A stretch of 64,000 nucleotides of DNA from Leeuwenhoekiella aestuarii (GCF_004104055.1 NZ_QOVJ01000010.1:24425-88424), one strand, 5' to 3'; shown: positions 16,971-25,297, counted from the first letter of the stretch. A program made the numbers and translations. Notes: generated from the sequence alone by a model not told the origin.

Positions 16971-17992
16971 TGACTAACCTAAAAAACCATAGTTTGAAAA
17001 AAATATTCTTCTTCAGCCTATTTAGTTTACTGCTTTTATTTGGAGTGCAAGTTCGAGCACAACATGTTGCTTTTCCGCTGCCTATTAAAAAGAATTTGGT
17101 AAAGCGTTTAACAGAACAGCTAGCTCCTAAACCCAAGACTAATTGGAAAGAAGTTAATCGAGTTGGTCTTGATCTAAGCGAAGTAGCATTTGTAAACTGG
17201 AATGCCGGAGGAAGTAATTCTATCTCAGGTTTGGCAGAGTTGGTTCTTGAAAGAAATTATTCTGACAATCAAAGAAAGTGGCGTAATAAACTTACAACGC
17301 GTTATGGTGTTAATAGTCAAGAAGGACAAGAGTTACGCAAAACAGATGATATGCTAGAGGTAACTTCAGACTTTGGATATCGTCGTGATACGATTTCAAA
17401 CTGGTATTATTCAGCCAAGTTTAGATTTGCATCACAGTTTACTAATGGGTATAAATATCCAGATACAAGTACTCCTATTTCTCAATTTATGGCTCCGGGT
17501 TATGTATTCTTAGGTGTAGGTGGAGAATACGGTCAAAAGCTAGATAATTTATCAATTTATGCCTCACCTTTAACTTACAAATCAACTTTTGTACTCGATC
17601 AAGATTTGGCAAACAATGGTGCTTTTGGTGTAGATCCGGCTATTTACGATGATGCTGGTAATATTATTCGTCAGGGATCAAATGTAAATAGCGAATTAGG
17701 GATACTTTTGCAGAGTTCTCTGAATGCCAAGGTTATGGAAAATATTAACCTGACTAACTTGGTAAATCTTTATACAGATTATCTCAATAGTTTTGGCAAT
17801 ATTGATATTGATTGGGAGATGAATTTAAATTTTAAAGTAAACAGTTTTGTTCTTGCCAAAGTAGGGTCTCATCTTAAGTATGATAATGATGTTAAAATTA
17901 CGGAGACAAATGTAGATGGAGAAGAGGTGACAATGGGAGCAAGAACACAGTGGAAACAACAGCTGGGTATAGGTGTAGTTGTTGATTTTTAA
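16970..17992 (+). CDS. DUF3078 domain protein, probable outer-membrane protein
   Basis: A 340-residue exported protein (signal peptide to about residue 30, VQVRAQ). It begins with a WKEVNRVGLDLSEVAFVNWN stretch characteristic of DUF3078 and continues with amphipathic beta strands rich in aromatic ends (KWRNKLTTRYGV, WYYSAKFRFASQF, INLTNLVNLYTDYL) and a terminal VVVDF, which suggests a beta-barrel. The family is widespread in Bacteroidota and has no established function. It is translationally coupled to purM through a one-base overlap. Confidence 0.85.
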   Translation: MTNLKNHSLKKIFFFSLFSLLLLFGVQVRAQHVAFPLPIKKNLVKRLTEQLAPKPKTNWKEVNRVGLDLSEVAFVNWNAGGSNSISGLAELVLERNYSDNQRKWRNKLTTRYGVNSQEGQELRKTDDMLEVTSDFGYRRDTISNWYYSAKFRFASQFTNGYKYPDTSTPISQFMAPGYVFLGVGGEYGQKLDNLSIYASPLTYKSTFVLDQDLANNGAFGVDPAIYDDAGNIIRQGSNVNSELGILLQSSLNAKVMENINLTNLVNLYTDYLNSFGNIDIDWEMNLNFKVNSFVLAKVGSHLKYDNDVKITETNVDGEEVTMGARTQWKQQLGIGVVVDF

Positions 17993-18077
17993 AAAAAATG
18001 CACTAATAAAAAACTAAGTTTGCAATTTTTGCGTAAATAAATAATAATTCCTAAACTTATAAGGTGAATATAAAATT

Positions 18078-18818
18078 ATGAGCTCTAAATTTTTTAATAA
18101 TGATAAATTAATTTTTATCACTTTAATTGTATTAGCTGCAATAGTCAACCTGTCTGTTGTTGCTTTTATGGATTTAGAGTCTAGTAGATTTGCACGTTTT
18201 ATTACCATCTTACTTTTTCTAGTTTATTTTTTAGTAAAAAAGAAAGTCATTAATTTTTGGACGCTTTCAGCTTTGTTGTTTTTTACTGTCCGCGATGTAT
18301 TTTTTCAATTTTATGAGGAGCCTTGGGGATACAAGCTTTATCTGCTTATAGGTATATTGTGTTATACCACAATAGTTCTTGAGCGTATGCCTAAGATTTC
18401 AGAAATAAACATCAAACCTTCTGTTATCGTTGTAACCTTATTACTGGTTGCAGCAAATACTTATACGCTTTATGTTATAATGAATATGAGTATGGTGACG
18501 CATACTTTTCATGATAATTTAGAGCCTCTTTTGCTTTATGGGTATGGTGCGGCAATGATGGTTTTAGGTGTTCAGGCTATTGCTTATAATAACAAATACA
18601 ACAGTAACCGCTCGTTGCTATACACTTTCTTTGCATTTGGTTTTATATTCTCAGATATCGCAGCCTTGTTTGCGTATTATTTCAATTTTGAATTGTTCTA
18701 TTTCTTTGACCGATTTTTCTTCTTAGGGTCTTTAGCGATGCTTGTTAACTACGGACTCAATTTTGAAAGTGTTAAGGAAGAATATTATCAATACGAGATG
18801 ATCGATAAGAAACTCTAG
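18078..18818 (+). CDS. Polytopic membrane protein of unknown function
   Basis: A 246-residue protein with about eight hydrophobic segments (for example FITLIVLAAIVNLSVVAF, FITILLFLVYFLV, VIVVTLLLVAANTYTLYVI, LLYTFFAFGFIFSDIAALF). The overall plan is somewhat like YhhN/TMEM86-type lysoplasmalogenases, but I see no decisive motif, so I do not assign it. It stands alone between DUF3078 and a conserved soluble protein on the same strand. Codon use looks like that of its neighbours. Confidence 0.7.
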   Translation: MSSKFFNNDKLIFITLIVLAAIVNLSVVAFMDLESSRFARFITILLFLVYFLVKKKVINFWTLSALLFFTVRDVFFQFYEEPWGYKLYLLIGILCYTTIVLERMPKISEINIKPSVIVVTLLLVAANTYTLYVIMNMSMVTHTFHDNLEPLLLYGYGAAMMVLGVQAIAYNNKYNSNRSLLYTFFAFGFIFSDIAALFAYYFNFELFYFFDRFFFLGSLAMLVNYGLNFESVKEEYYQYEMIDKKL

Positions 18819-18901
18819 TTTTTTCTACATTTTTTATTTTGATTTAATTTTATTAAAATAAGGTAGCTTTCTATCTTGTAATAAATTTAAACTGAAAATT
18901 A

Positions 18902-19435
18902 ATGGGAACACTTTTGGGCATCGGCTCACGCATAAAACATGATGAATTAGGAGCTGGCGTAATAACTAATGTTACTTCAAAACATTATTGGGTAACCTTT
19001 ATAGAAAGCGGCTTAGAAACTTTAGATCTGAATACAGATTTTGAAGTAATCGAGGCAGTAGAGGATGAGGTTGATACGATAAGCTTTTATGAAGTTGAAA
19101 AAACACTCAGAGAGCTTCTAAAGCACTATTCTGATATATCTGAAGTAGTTCCACTCGCAGATAAATGGAAGGGGGGAAGCATCACGTTAAACCCGGCAGA
19201 TCCTAATCTTTCTAATAAAGAAATTTCAATAGATACATTTTTCCATAAAATCGTAATGGTGCGTGACCGCATTCGTGTTATGGAGCAAAAGATCAACGCT
19301 AGTAAAAGTCTGGATGATCAGGAGAAAATAGACTTACAGCAATATATTACCCGCATCTACGGTAGCCTGACAACGTTTAATGTGTTGTTTAAAAACAGTT
19401 CTCAAAACTTTAAAGGAGAGGGTAAAAAGAAATAA
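18902..19435 (+). CDS. Conserved hypothetical protein with SH3/Tudor-like N-terminus
   Basis: A 177-residue soluble protein. Residues 1-50 (GIGSRIKHDELGAGVITNVT, then HYWVTFIESGLETL) resemble the small SH3-like fold at the C-terminus of UvrD/PcrA and related nucleic-acid proteins. The rest is helical and charged, with a Lys-rich tail. No enzymatic motif is seen. A strong bidirectional terminator follows. A nucleic-acid or polymerase contact is a guess from the fold resemblance only. Confidence 0.7.
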   Translation: MGTLLGIGSRIKHDELGAGVITNVTSKHYWVTFIESGLETLDLNTDFEVIEAVEDEVDTISFYEVEKTLRELLKHYSDISEVVPLADKWKGGSITLNPADPNLSNKEISIDTFFHKIVMVRDRIRVMEQKINASKSLDDQEKIDLQQYITRIYGSLTTFNVLFKNSSQNFKGEGKKK

Positions 19436-19438
19436 TAA

Positions 19439-19470
19439 AAATAAGGCTGGTCGAAAGACCAGCCTTATTT
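19439..19470. terminator. Bidirectional terminator with GAAA tetraloop
   Basis: A 14-bp stem (AAATAAGGCTGGTC at 19439-19452 with its complement at 19457-19470) closed by a GAAA loop. A-rich and T-rich flanks serve both the plus-strand gene ending at 19435 and the minus-strand rhaM. Confidence 0.92.
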
Positions 19471-19484
19471 TTTATTATTTAGAA

Positions 19485-19802
19485 TTAGTTCTGAAGTTCA
19501 AAAACCTCTTTTAAGGGTGTTTCAATAGGAGAATTGTCTGGATTCGTTTCCATAATATCAGCCATAAAGGCCCACCATTTTTTTACTATTGGATCCTGAG
19601 GTATGGTCTCGGTAGTATGATTTTTTTTTAGGGTTTGAAAAGCAAACAAAGTTCCTGTTTTTTCATCTAAAAAAATATGGTACTGTTCTATTCCAGCTTC
19701 ATTTAGAAGCGACTGAAGTTCTGGCCAGATCTCGTCGTGACGTTTTTTATATTCTTCTTCAAAACCCGGTTTGAGTTTCATCGTAAAAGCTTGTGTTTGC
19801 AT
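19485..19802 (-). CDS. rhaM: L-rhamnose mutarotase
   Basis: A 105-residue dimeric alpha-beta barrel enzyme that interconverts the anomers of L-rhamnose. Landmarks are MKLKPGFEEEYKKRHDEIWPEL, in which the conserved His acts as the catalytic acid/base, YHIFLDEKTGTLFAF, and PIVKKWWAFMADIM near the C-terminus. It lies four bases downstream of a DUF4861 gene, so it is part of the carbohydrate locus. Rhamnose occurs in rhamnogalacturonan I and in ulvan. No rhamnose isomerase or kinase is in the window. Confidence 0.94.
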   Translation of the reverse strand: MQTQAFTMKLKPGFEEEYKKRHDEIWPELQSLLNEAGIEQYHIFLDEKTGTLFAFQTLKKNHTTETIPQDPIVKKWWAFMADIMETNPDNSPIETPLKEVFELQN

Positions 19803-19806
19803 AATT

Positions 19807-21114
19807 TTATTCTGAAATCTTTTGATTTTCGGTATTTATTCTCATATCTATTTCTGTGTAAAGAGTGTTAGCTAGATCAATAACATATTGTTTGAAAAAA
19901 GCAGCATCTTTAAAACGTTTTTCCTGACTCAACTCCCATCCTGAAACTCCGTAATAGGTTATGCTTTCGTCATTTTTGACGTTTACTTTTGCAAGATAAG
20001 ACTGCGTAAACTTACCAGTCTTTGGAGCTTCACTATAATTCATATACTTGTCTGAAGGTAAAATTAGCGCAGTACCCATAACCCAAGTTCTATCATAGGT
20101 TAAAGAATCATGCTGAATTAATGCAGTCCACTTTTCGGTCTTTAATTCTTCAACACCATTTAGATTATTAATATTAGATAGGCCTATAGCCAAAGTGTCT
20201 TTTTGAGTTAAACCGCTAACTGCAACTTTGTTTTGAAAAGCATACATTCCCGGCCAAATTGTAGTGATTTCTTTTGCCTGATAGGTGTTTTCTTCAGTAT
20301 TCCAATTTGTATAGAGGTATTCCATCGAAGATCTAACAGGACCTTTCTCCAGAATTTTAAAAGTTGTTTCTTCAATATTGCTCAACGTATCTGTGACTAA
20401 AATTCCCAGACGCTGAATTTTTCCGTCAGCTAAAATTCCAAAGCCACCTAAACCTACAGAATTTCCAACCGGGAAAACATCGCGACCCCAAGCCTCCATA
20501 GTGTGATAATTGTCTACTACCGCATTAACCGAATCAAGACCTACATCATCTGGAGATATTGCAGCTGTTTTCTTACCATAAACATCTATTGCATTTCTCC
20601 CATCCAGATAATGTCTAAAGGCAACCTTATCATTCTCCCAGGTGGGGCCATCGGTTTGATACTTCTGAAATCCAAGAGCTTTAGGCATGTCTGTCGCGCT
20701 AAGTGTTTCTGAAATTACAGGTTTTACCGGATCGTCTTTAGTTTCTCTTTTTCCAAAACGGATGTTGGTTTTTAATGCATATTGGGGTGCTTTCTCAGTC
20801 CATTTAAATTGAATTTTCTTAGAAGCTTTTGCAGGAATATCTATTACAAAGAATAATTCATTCTTTTTGCCGTCGTTGTTGGTGTCGCTCAATTGTGAGG
20901 CGATGGTATCTCCGTCAATTGATATTAACGGATATTTAGCTGTATTATCTTTTTCAGGAAGTTTATTAAGTTCAATGCTAACAGCTTTTTGTATGAGATC
21001 AAAATCACTAGAATTTGATAGCGTGATAAGAGTGATGCTTTCTTTATTAGACGTATTACAACTCACTAAAACAAGCGCTAGGAGTATTACATGAGGATAA
21101 ATTAGCTTTTTCAT
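19807..21114 (-). CDS. DUF4861 family lipoprotein (first copy)
   Basis: A 435-residue lipoprotein (VLVSCN lipobox near residue 19). Residues about 130-330 hold the family core: WENDKVAFRHYLDGRNAIDV, MEAWGRDVFPVGNSVGLGGF, IWPGMYAFQNKV, and a C-terminal YYGVSGWELSQEKRFKDAAF. DUF4861 proteins are frequent in uronate-polymer loci of Bacteroidota and are thought to act on uronic-acid-containing oligosaccharides. The chemistry is not known to me. It shares the core with the second copy at 24117. An AAATGT-N7-ACATTT palindrome lies 40-60 bases upstream. Confidence 0.85.
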   Translation of the reverse strand: MKKLIYPHVILLALVLVSCNTSNKESITLITLSNSSDFDLIQKAVSIELNKLPEKDNTAKYPLISIDGDTIASQLSDTNNDGKKNELFFVIDIPAKASKKIQFKWTEKAPQYALKTNIRFGKRETKDDPVKPVISETLSATDMPKALGFQKYQTDGPTWENDKVAFRHYLDGRNAIDVYGKKTAAISPDDVGLDSVNAVVDNYHTMEAWGRDVFPVGNSVGLGGFGILADGKIQRLGILVTDTLSNIEETTFKILEKGPVRSSMEYLYTNWNTEENTYQAKEITTIWPGMYAFQNKVAVSGLTQKDTLAIGLSNINNLNGVEELKTEKWTALIQHDSLTYDRTWVMGTALILPSDKYMNYSEAPKTGKFTQSYLAKVNVKNDESITYYGVSGWELSQEKRFKDAAFFKQYVIDLANTLYTEIDMRINTENQKISE

Positions 21115-21154
21115 TGAAAAGGTTTAAAATTCTTTCAAAAGGAATATAAAGTTA

Positions 21155-21177
21155 TTAAATGTAATACTAACATTTAA
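21155..21177. promoter_or_regulatory. Operator of type AAATGT-N7-ACATTT (site 1)
   Basis: TTAAATGT (21155-21162) and ACATTTAA (21170-21177) form an eight-base inverted repeat with a seven-base spacer. It overlaps the stop codon of the sulfatase gene and lies just upstream of the DUF4861-rhaM pair. The same core with the same spacing occurs before kduI and before the SDR-uxuA-kdgF genes. Confidence 0.7.
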
Positions 21178-22544
21178 TCTTTTAGGCTTACATTAACTTC
21201 ATCTGTGTCTTTTGCAAATTCTTTTTTTAGGATTGCTAGAAGTTTGGCGACTTCTTCTTGATTTTTATCAGCCAAATTTTTCCCTTCGGAAGGGTCTTCT
21301 TCAATATTATAGAGCTCTAACTCTGTTTCGCTATTGAGATGTCTGGTACGAATCAGTTTAAAAGGCTTTACAATAACCGATTCTTGCAAATGACCCCTGA
21401 CGTAAATAGGGGAGTTGCGATTTTGATTTTCTGATGAAATCAAATCGGAAACATTTTTACCTTCTACAGAATTCGGAATTTTTTCAGTATTTGCCCATTT
21501 CAAGAAAGTGGGCATAAAATCTATAACACTCAAGAAGTTTTTTGAAGTTCCTGTTTTTAAGTGCTGAGGCCAAGATATAATTGCCGGAACTCGTATAGCG
21601 CCTTCATAATTAGAGGTCTTAAAATCTCTCAGTGGTAGATTAATTCCTAAACTATAGTTAGGTCCATATTTACCATCATATTGTGTAGTAGGTAACCATT
21701 TTTCCTGCGCGCCATTATCACTAAAAAAAAGAACAACGGTGTTTTTATCTAACTTTTGATTTTTTAAAGTTTTAAAGATTTCACCAATACCGTAATCCAT
21801 ATGGGACATTGCAGCTGCATAAGCTTGCCTGGAGCTGTCTTTTATTGTGCTGTATTGCTCCAGCCAAAAATCAGGTTCTTGTAACGGAATATGAGGCGCG
21901 CTATAAGCAATTTGTAAATAAAAAGAATCAGTCGAATCTTGCTCTTTGATGTAGTTTATTGCTTCATTTGTGAGTAAATCGGTTACGTGACCTTCTTCAG
22001 AAATGAATTTTCCATTTTTGTACCATGTGCTGTCGCCATTTTTATAGGTGTGAGCATATTGATCAAGCTGACCGTGCAAAAATCCGTAAGAATAATCAAA
22101 ACCATAAACTTCGGGTCCGTTCTCAGGCTGCAAACCCAAGTGCCATTTCCCCATCAAAGCGGTTTTGTAATTTAGGTCGTTAAGTGCTTGTGGGAGTGTT
22201 TTAATGCTATCAGGTAATTTAAGTTTGCTTTTTCCGCTAATAGGAGCGACAATGCCCATGCGACTCGCCGGTCTGCCGGTTAAAAAACTTGCCCGTGCGG
22301 GAGAGCAGGTGGGATAGGTGTAAAACCGATCTAGTATCAAACCTTGATTAGCCAAACTATCTAGTGCCGGAGTGTTAATCTCTGATCCATGAAAACTAAA
22401 ATCATTCCAACCGGCATCATCAGCAATGATGACTATAAAATTGGGTTTTGTTACTTCTGAATCTACTTCTTCTGGTTGCTCTTTTTTGCAAGCAGTAACA
22501 TTATAAAACAACAATGCTACGGCAAACAACCGTAGCACTATCAT
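21174..22544 (-). CDS. Sulfatase, S1 family (formylglycine type), lipoprotein
   Basis: A 456-residue lipoprotein with lipobox NVTAC at residues 15-19. FIVIIADDAGWNDFS supplies the metal ligands, TCSPARASFLTGR (Cys80) is the motif converted to formylglycine, and MGKWHLG, FFSDNGAQ and a late RTRHL/LYNIEEDPSE complete the S1 pattern. It should remove sulfate esters from a polysaccharide fragment in the periplasm or at the cell surface. A further 13 codons upstream (to 22583) are open but would mask the lipobox signal. It is divergent from GH105 and next to rhaM, suggesting sulfated rhamnose- or uronate-containing substrate. The subfamily cannot be told by eye. The required maturase is not in the window. 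Confidence 0.92.
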   Translation of the reverse strand: MIVLRLFAVALLFYNVTACKKEQPEEVDSEVTKPNFIVIIADDAGWNDFSFHGSEINTPALDSLANQGLILDRFYTYPTCSPARASFLTGRPASRMGIVAPISGKSKLKLPDSIKTLPQALNDLNYKTALMGKWHLGLQPENGPEVYGFDYSYGFLHGQLDQYAHTYKNGDSTWYKNGKFISEEGHVTDLLTNEAINYIKEQDSTDSFYLQIAYSAPHIPLQEPDFWLEQYSTIKDSSRQAYAAAMSHMDYGIGEIFKTLKNQKLDKNTVVLFFSDNGAQEKWLPTTQYDGKYGPNYSLGINLPLRDFKTSNYEGAIRVPAIISWPQHLKTGTSKNFLSVIDFMPTFLKWANTEKIPNSVEGKNVSDLISSENQNRNSPIYVRGHLQESVIVKPFKLIRTRHLNSETELELYNIEEDPSEGKNLADKNQEEVAKLLAILKKEFAKDTDEVNVSLKD

Positions 22545-22701
22545 CTCAAAATTAGAATTGAATCTAAACACACAAATATTCATTTATAAATTAATTTTCA
22601 TCTTCACTTACAGAAGATAAATACCGGTTGCAAAATTTTTGAGTTTTTCAATAGTTTTTCATTTAAAATTTAAAATTATAAGATGAATTGTATACCAGCG
22701 T

Positions 22702-22727
22702 CCTGTGCTTGCCTGTGCTTGCCTGTG
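22702..22727 (+). repeat. Ten-base tandem repeat, 2.6 copies
   Basis: CCTGTGCTTG is repeated at 22702-22711 and 22712-22721, followed by CCTGTG. It stands out from the AT-rich surroundings by its composition. It is too short and too few-copied for a CRISPR or a known mobile element. Confidence 0.8.
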
Positions 22728-22785
22728 TTGTTATCTCCCTTTTTCTGTTAAAATGTTCCAATTACATAATTCTTTTAGATTTTAT

Positions 22786-22816
22786 TTTGATTATATGAAA
22801 CGGAATATTAAGTTTG
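22786..22816 (+). promoter_or_regulatory. Promoter of the GH105 gene
   Basis: TTTG at 22786-22789, exactly 19 bases, then TAAGTTTG at 22809-22816. This is a full match to the Bacteroidota housekeeping promoter (-33 TTTG, -7 TAnnTTTG). The LacI-type operator begins on the very next base, so a bound repressor would cover the start site. Confidence 0.8.
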
Positions 22817-22830
22817 TGTAATCGATTGCA
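22817..22830. promoter_or_regulatory. LacI-type operator, GH105 promoter
   Basis: TGTAATCGATTGCA, a near-perfect palindrome centred on CG as expected for LacI-family repressors. It abuts the -7 element. Its exact reverse complement is found upstream of fbp, and close variants lie before GH28 and lacI. A weaker partial copy (AAATCGTTTTCGT, 22850-22862) follows. Confidence 0.8.
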
Positions 22831-22883
22831 TTTTTGTTTTCATTTACAAAAATCGTTTTCGTTAAAACCAATTCTAGTTCACA

Positions 22884-24101
22884 ATGAGTAATTCACATTT
22901 TTTAAAAATATTCTTTTTAGCTCTCCTGATAGCATTTTCCGCTTGTAAAAGGGAGAAGAAAAATACTGAGGTAAAAGAAATTACAACTATTGATCTCGCT
23001 TCAGAAAAATGGTCTGTGCAAATGGCAAAGTCTATAATGATGCGTAACCCAGAAGCTTATCAAATTGATGGGCGAGACGTAGCTAAGTGGGATTATGTTC
23101 ACGGTTTGGTACTTAAAGGTTTTCTAGACTTATATGAGAAAACCAGTGATTCTGCTTATTTTGATTATGCAGAACACTATACAGACGAATTGGTGCATGA
23201 AGATGGTTCTATCTCAACCTATAATTTAGAAGATTACAATATAGATATGATTAACGCCGGTAAAATTTTATTTCCGGTTTATGAGAAAACCAAGAAGGAG
23301 AAATATAAGAAAGCCATGCAGCTGTTAGATAAGCAACTACAAGGACATCCACGGACTTCTGAAGGTGGTTTTTGGCACAAAAATAGGTACCCATATCAGA
23401 TGTGGTTAGATGGCCTTTATATGGGCGCGCCTTTTTATGCTGAATACACTTCTCTTTATGAAGATGACAAGCGCTTAGATGATGTTGCTAAACAATTTGA
23501 GTTGATTCAAAAACATGCAATAGACCCCGAGACTCAATTATTGTATCATGGTTGGGATGAAAGTAAAGAGCAGAAGTGGGCAAATCAGGAAAGTGGTGTT
23601 TCACCTAATTTTTGGTCGCGATCTTTAGGCTGGTACGCGATGGCGCTGGTAGATGTATTGGATTATTTTCCTCAAGATCATCCTAAACGAGCAAAGCTTA
23701 TTCAGTATTTAAATGACCTTGCAGATGCTTTAACTCCATATCAAGATAAGACAGGTTTATGGTATCAAGTTCCTACATTATCAGATAAAGACGGTAACTA
23801 TTTAGAGGCATCTGGGAGTTCTATGTTTGCATATGCCTTTGCAAAAGGAGCGAACAAAGGTTATCTTGACAGCACTTATAATGATTTGGCAAATAAGGCT
23901 TTTGATGGGCTTACAGAAGAACTCATTAAGCGTAATGAGGATGGCACAATTACTTTAACTCAGGTGTGTGCGGTTGCCGGTTTAGGTGGTAATCCTTATC
24001 GTGATGGTTCTTATGAGTATTACATTAACGAACGTAAACAAGACAATGATCCTAAAGGTACGGGGCCATTTATAATGGCCGCATTACAATTAGATCGCTA
24101 A
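22884..24101 (+). CDS. GH105 unsaturated rhamnogalacturonyl/glucuronyl hydrolase
   Basis: A 405-residue lipoprotein (FSACKR, lipobox Cys near residue 21) with an (alpha/alpha)6-barrel catalytic domain. Family landmarks are WDYVHGLVLKGFLDLYEKT near residue 70, MWLDGLYMGAPFYAEY near residue 173, FWSRSLGWYAMALVDVL near residue 245 and GSSMFAYAFAKG near residue 310. Enzymes of this family hydrate and cleave the terminal 4,5-unsaturated uronate left by polysaccharide lyases, yielding 5-keto-4-deoxyuronate for KdgF/KduI. It opens a short operon with a DUF4861 gene under a LacI-type operator. Confidence 0.92.
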   Translation: MSNSHFLKIFFLALLIAFSACKREKKNTEVKEITTIDLASEKWSVQMAKSIMMRNPEAYQIDGRDVAKWDYVHGLVLKGFLDLYEKTSDSAYFDYAEHYTDELVHEDGSISTYNLEDYNIDMINAGKILFPVYEKTKKEKYKKAMQLLDKQLQGHPRTSEGGFWHKNRYPYQMWLDGLYMGAPFYAEYTSLYEDDKRLDDVAKQFELIQKHAIDPETQLLYHGWDESKEQKWANQESGVSPNFWSRSLGWYAMALVDVLDYFPQDHPKRAKLIQYLNDLADALTPYQDKTGLWYQVPTLSDKDGNYLEASGSSMFAYAFAKGANKGYLDSTYNDLANKAFDGLTEELIKRNEDGTITLTQVCAVAGLGGNPYRDGSYEYYINERKQDNDPKGTGPFIMAALQLDR

Positions 24102-24116
24102 CCAAAAAAAATAAAA

Positions 24117-25121
24117 ATGAATTCCAGAATTGTTTTAGGAGCATTTGCTCTAACTGCACTAGTAGCTTGTAAAGAGAAAGAAAATAAAAATATAGTTGAA
24201 GAAATTATTGAAATAGAAGAAGTACAACCCACTACTTACGCAGAGATATCTGTTAAAGAAGGAGGAAGCTGGAAAGAAGGTACTCGGGAATACATTGATG
24301 GAAGTTTTGTAAATGTTGATGAGATGGAAGTTCCGGAGCAACACACAGATCACTCTTGGTATATTCGCTACGAAGGGCCGGGTTGGGAAAATAAGCAAAC
24401 CGCATATCGCCTGTATTTAGATTGGAGAAATGCTATAGATATTTTTGGTAAAAAGGTAGATACGCTTGTTTTACCCTATGTAGGTACAGATGGTTTTGAT
24501 TCTTATCATAATGAAGCACCTTGGGGACAAGATATTTTAAAGGCTGGTCAATCTATGGGTATAGGAGGCTATGGTCGCTTTACGGGAGATACTATAGCAC
24601 ATTTTAATGAAGTCGAAAAAACACACGTCAAGGTTGATAATTCTAACTCAAGTTCTAGTGTAACAATAGATTATAAAGGTTGGAAGACCGGCGATGTAAC
24701 AACAGACTTAGAATCTGTGATTAGTATTTTTCCTGAAGACCGTTTCTTAAAAGCCGAGTTGACACCTAGTGTTTCTTTTGACGGTCTGGCTACAGGGATT
24801 GTAAAATTTGATGATATTCCATTAATGCAAGAAACCAGTGAGACTGGAGAGTGGGCCTATATCGCGACGTATGGAGTGCAAACTTTAGCAGGGGAAAATG
24901 ATAAGCTGGGTATGGCTATTTTTTACAAAACAGATGAGGCAAAGGCAATTGAAGGGCCACACGATCATTTGGTGGTATTTAATCCTTCAACAAAAACACA
25001 GACTTATTACATTAACAGCGCCTGGGATCAGGAAAAAGGCGGTATTAAATCTGAAGAAGCTTTTAAGAAAGATTTACAGACTAAGTTGTCAGAGCTAGAC
25101 AACAACGGCAAATTAGAATAA
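24117..25121 (+). CDS. DUF4861 family lipoprotein (second copy)
   Basis: A 334-residue lipoprotein (LVACKE lipobox near residue 18). The core motifs parallel the first copy: AYRLYLDWRNAIDIFGKK, NEAPWGQDILKAGQSMGIGG, ISIFPEDRFLKAEL, and a C-terminal YYINSAWDQEKGGIKSEEAF. It lacks about 100 residues of the N-terminal part present in the copy at 19807. It starts 15 bases after GH105 in the same operon, suggesting a related step on uronate oligosaccharides. No catalytic residues can be named with confidence. Confidence 0.85.
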   Translation: MNSRIVLGAFALTALVACKEKENKNIVEEIIEIEEVQPTTYAEISVKEGGSWKEGTREYIDGSFVNVDEMEVPEQHTDHSWYIRYEGPGWENKQTAYRLYLDWRNAIDIFGKKVDTLVLPYVGTDGFDSYHNEAPWGQDILKAGQSMGIGGYGRFTGDTIAHFNEVEKTHVKVDNSNSSSSVTIDYKGWKTGDVTTDLESVISIFPEDRFLKAELTPSVSFDGLATGIVKFDDIPLMQETSETGEWAYIATYGVQTLAGENDKLGMAIFYKTDEAKAIEGPHDHLVVFNPSTKTQTYYINSAWDQEKGGIKSEEAFKKDLQTKLSELDNNGKLE

Positions 25122-25213
25122 ACTCTACCATACAGTACAGGATAAGTTTCAAAAAGAGTTCTTTAATTTTGAGTACAATTCCTATTTGAAATAAAATCAT
25201 TTCAGAAATTTTA

Positions 25214-25232
25214 AAATGTAAGTTTTACATTT
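25214..25232. promoter_or_regulatory. Operator of type AAATGT-N7-ACATTT (site 2)
   Basis: AAATGTAA (25214-25221), GTT, TTACATTT (25225-25232): an eight-base inverted repeat that contains the AAATGT-N7-ACATTT core shared with sites at 21155 and 46276. The right arm coincides with the -33 region of the kduI promoter, which would let a bound protein block RNA polymerase. Confidence 0.75.
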
Positions 25233-25254
25233 AAAAATAGGAATCGTAAGTTTG
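25224..25254 (+). promoter_or_regulatory. Promoter of the kduI operon
   Basis: TTTA at 25224-25227, 19 bases, TAAGTTTG at 25247-25254. The -7 element is a perfect TAnnTTTG and is identical to that of GH105; the -33 element has one mismatch and lies inside the palindrome. Confidence 0.7.
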
Positions 25255-25297
25255 AGAAGTAACATTTTTAATTTTTATCCAAAAAAATATATCAAAA

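Larger units (their letters stand above)
22545..22883. promoter_or_regulatory. Divergent control region between sulfatase and GH105
   Basis: A 339-base AT-rich region without genes. It holds a short tandem repeat (22702-22727), a consensus promoter (22786-22816) and a LacI-type operator (22817-22830) for the plus strand. The sulfatase promoter was not resolved. Confidence 0.7.

Noticed and set aside
18078..18818. YhhN/TMEM86 lysoplasmalogenase
   Set aside because: Only the membrane topology is similar; the conserved acidic residues of that family could not be located with confidence.
22702..22727. Possible CRISPR-like repeat
   Set aside because: Only 2.6 ten-base copies with no spacers and no cas genes.
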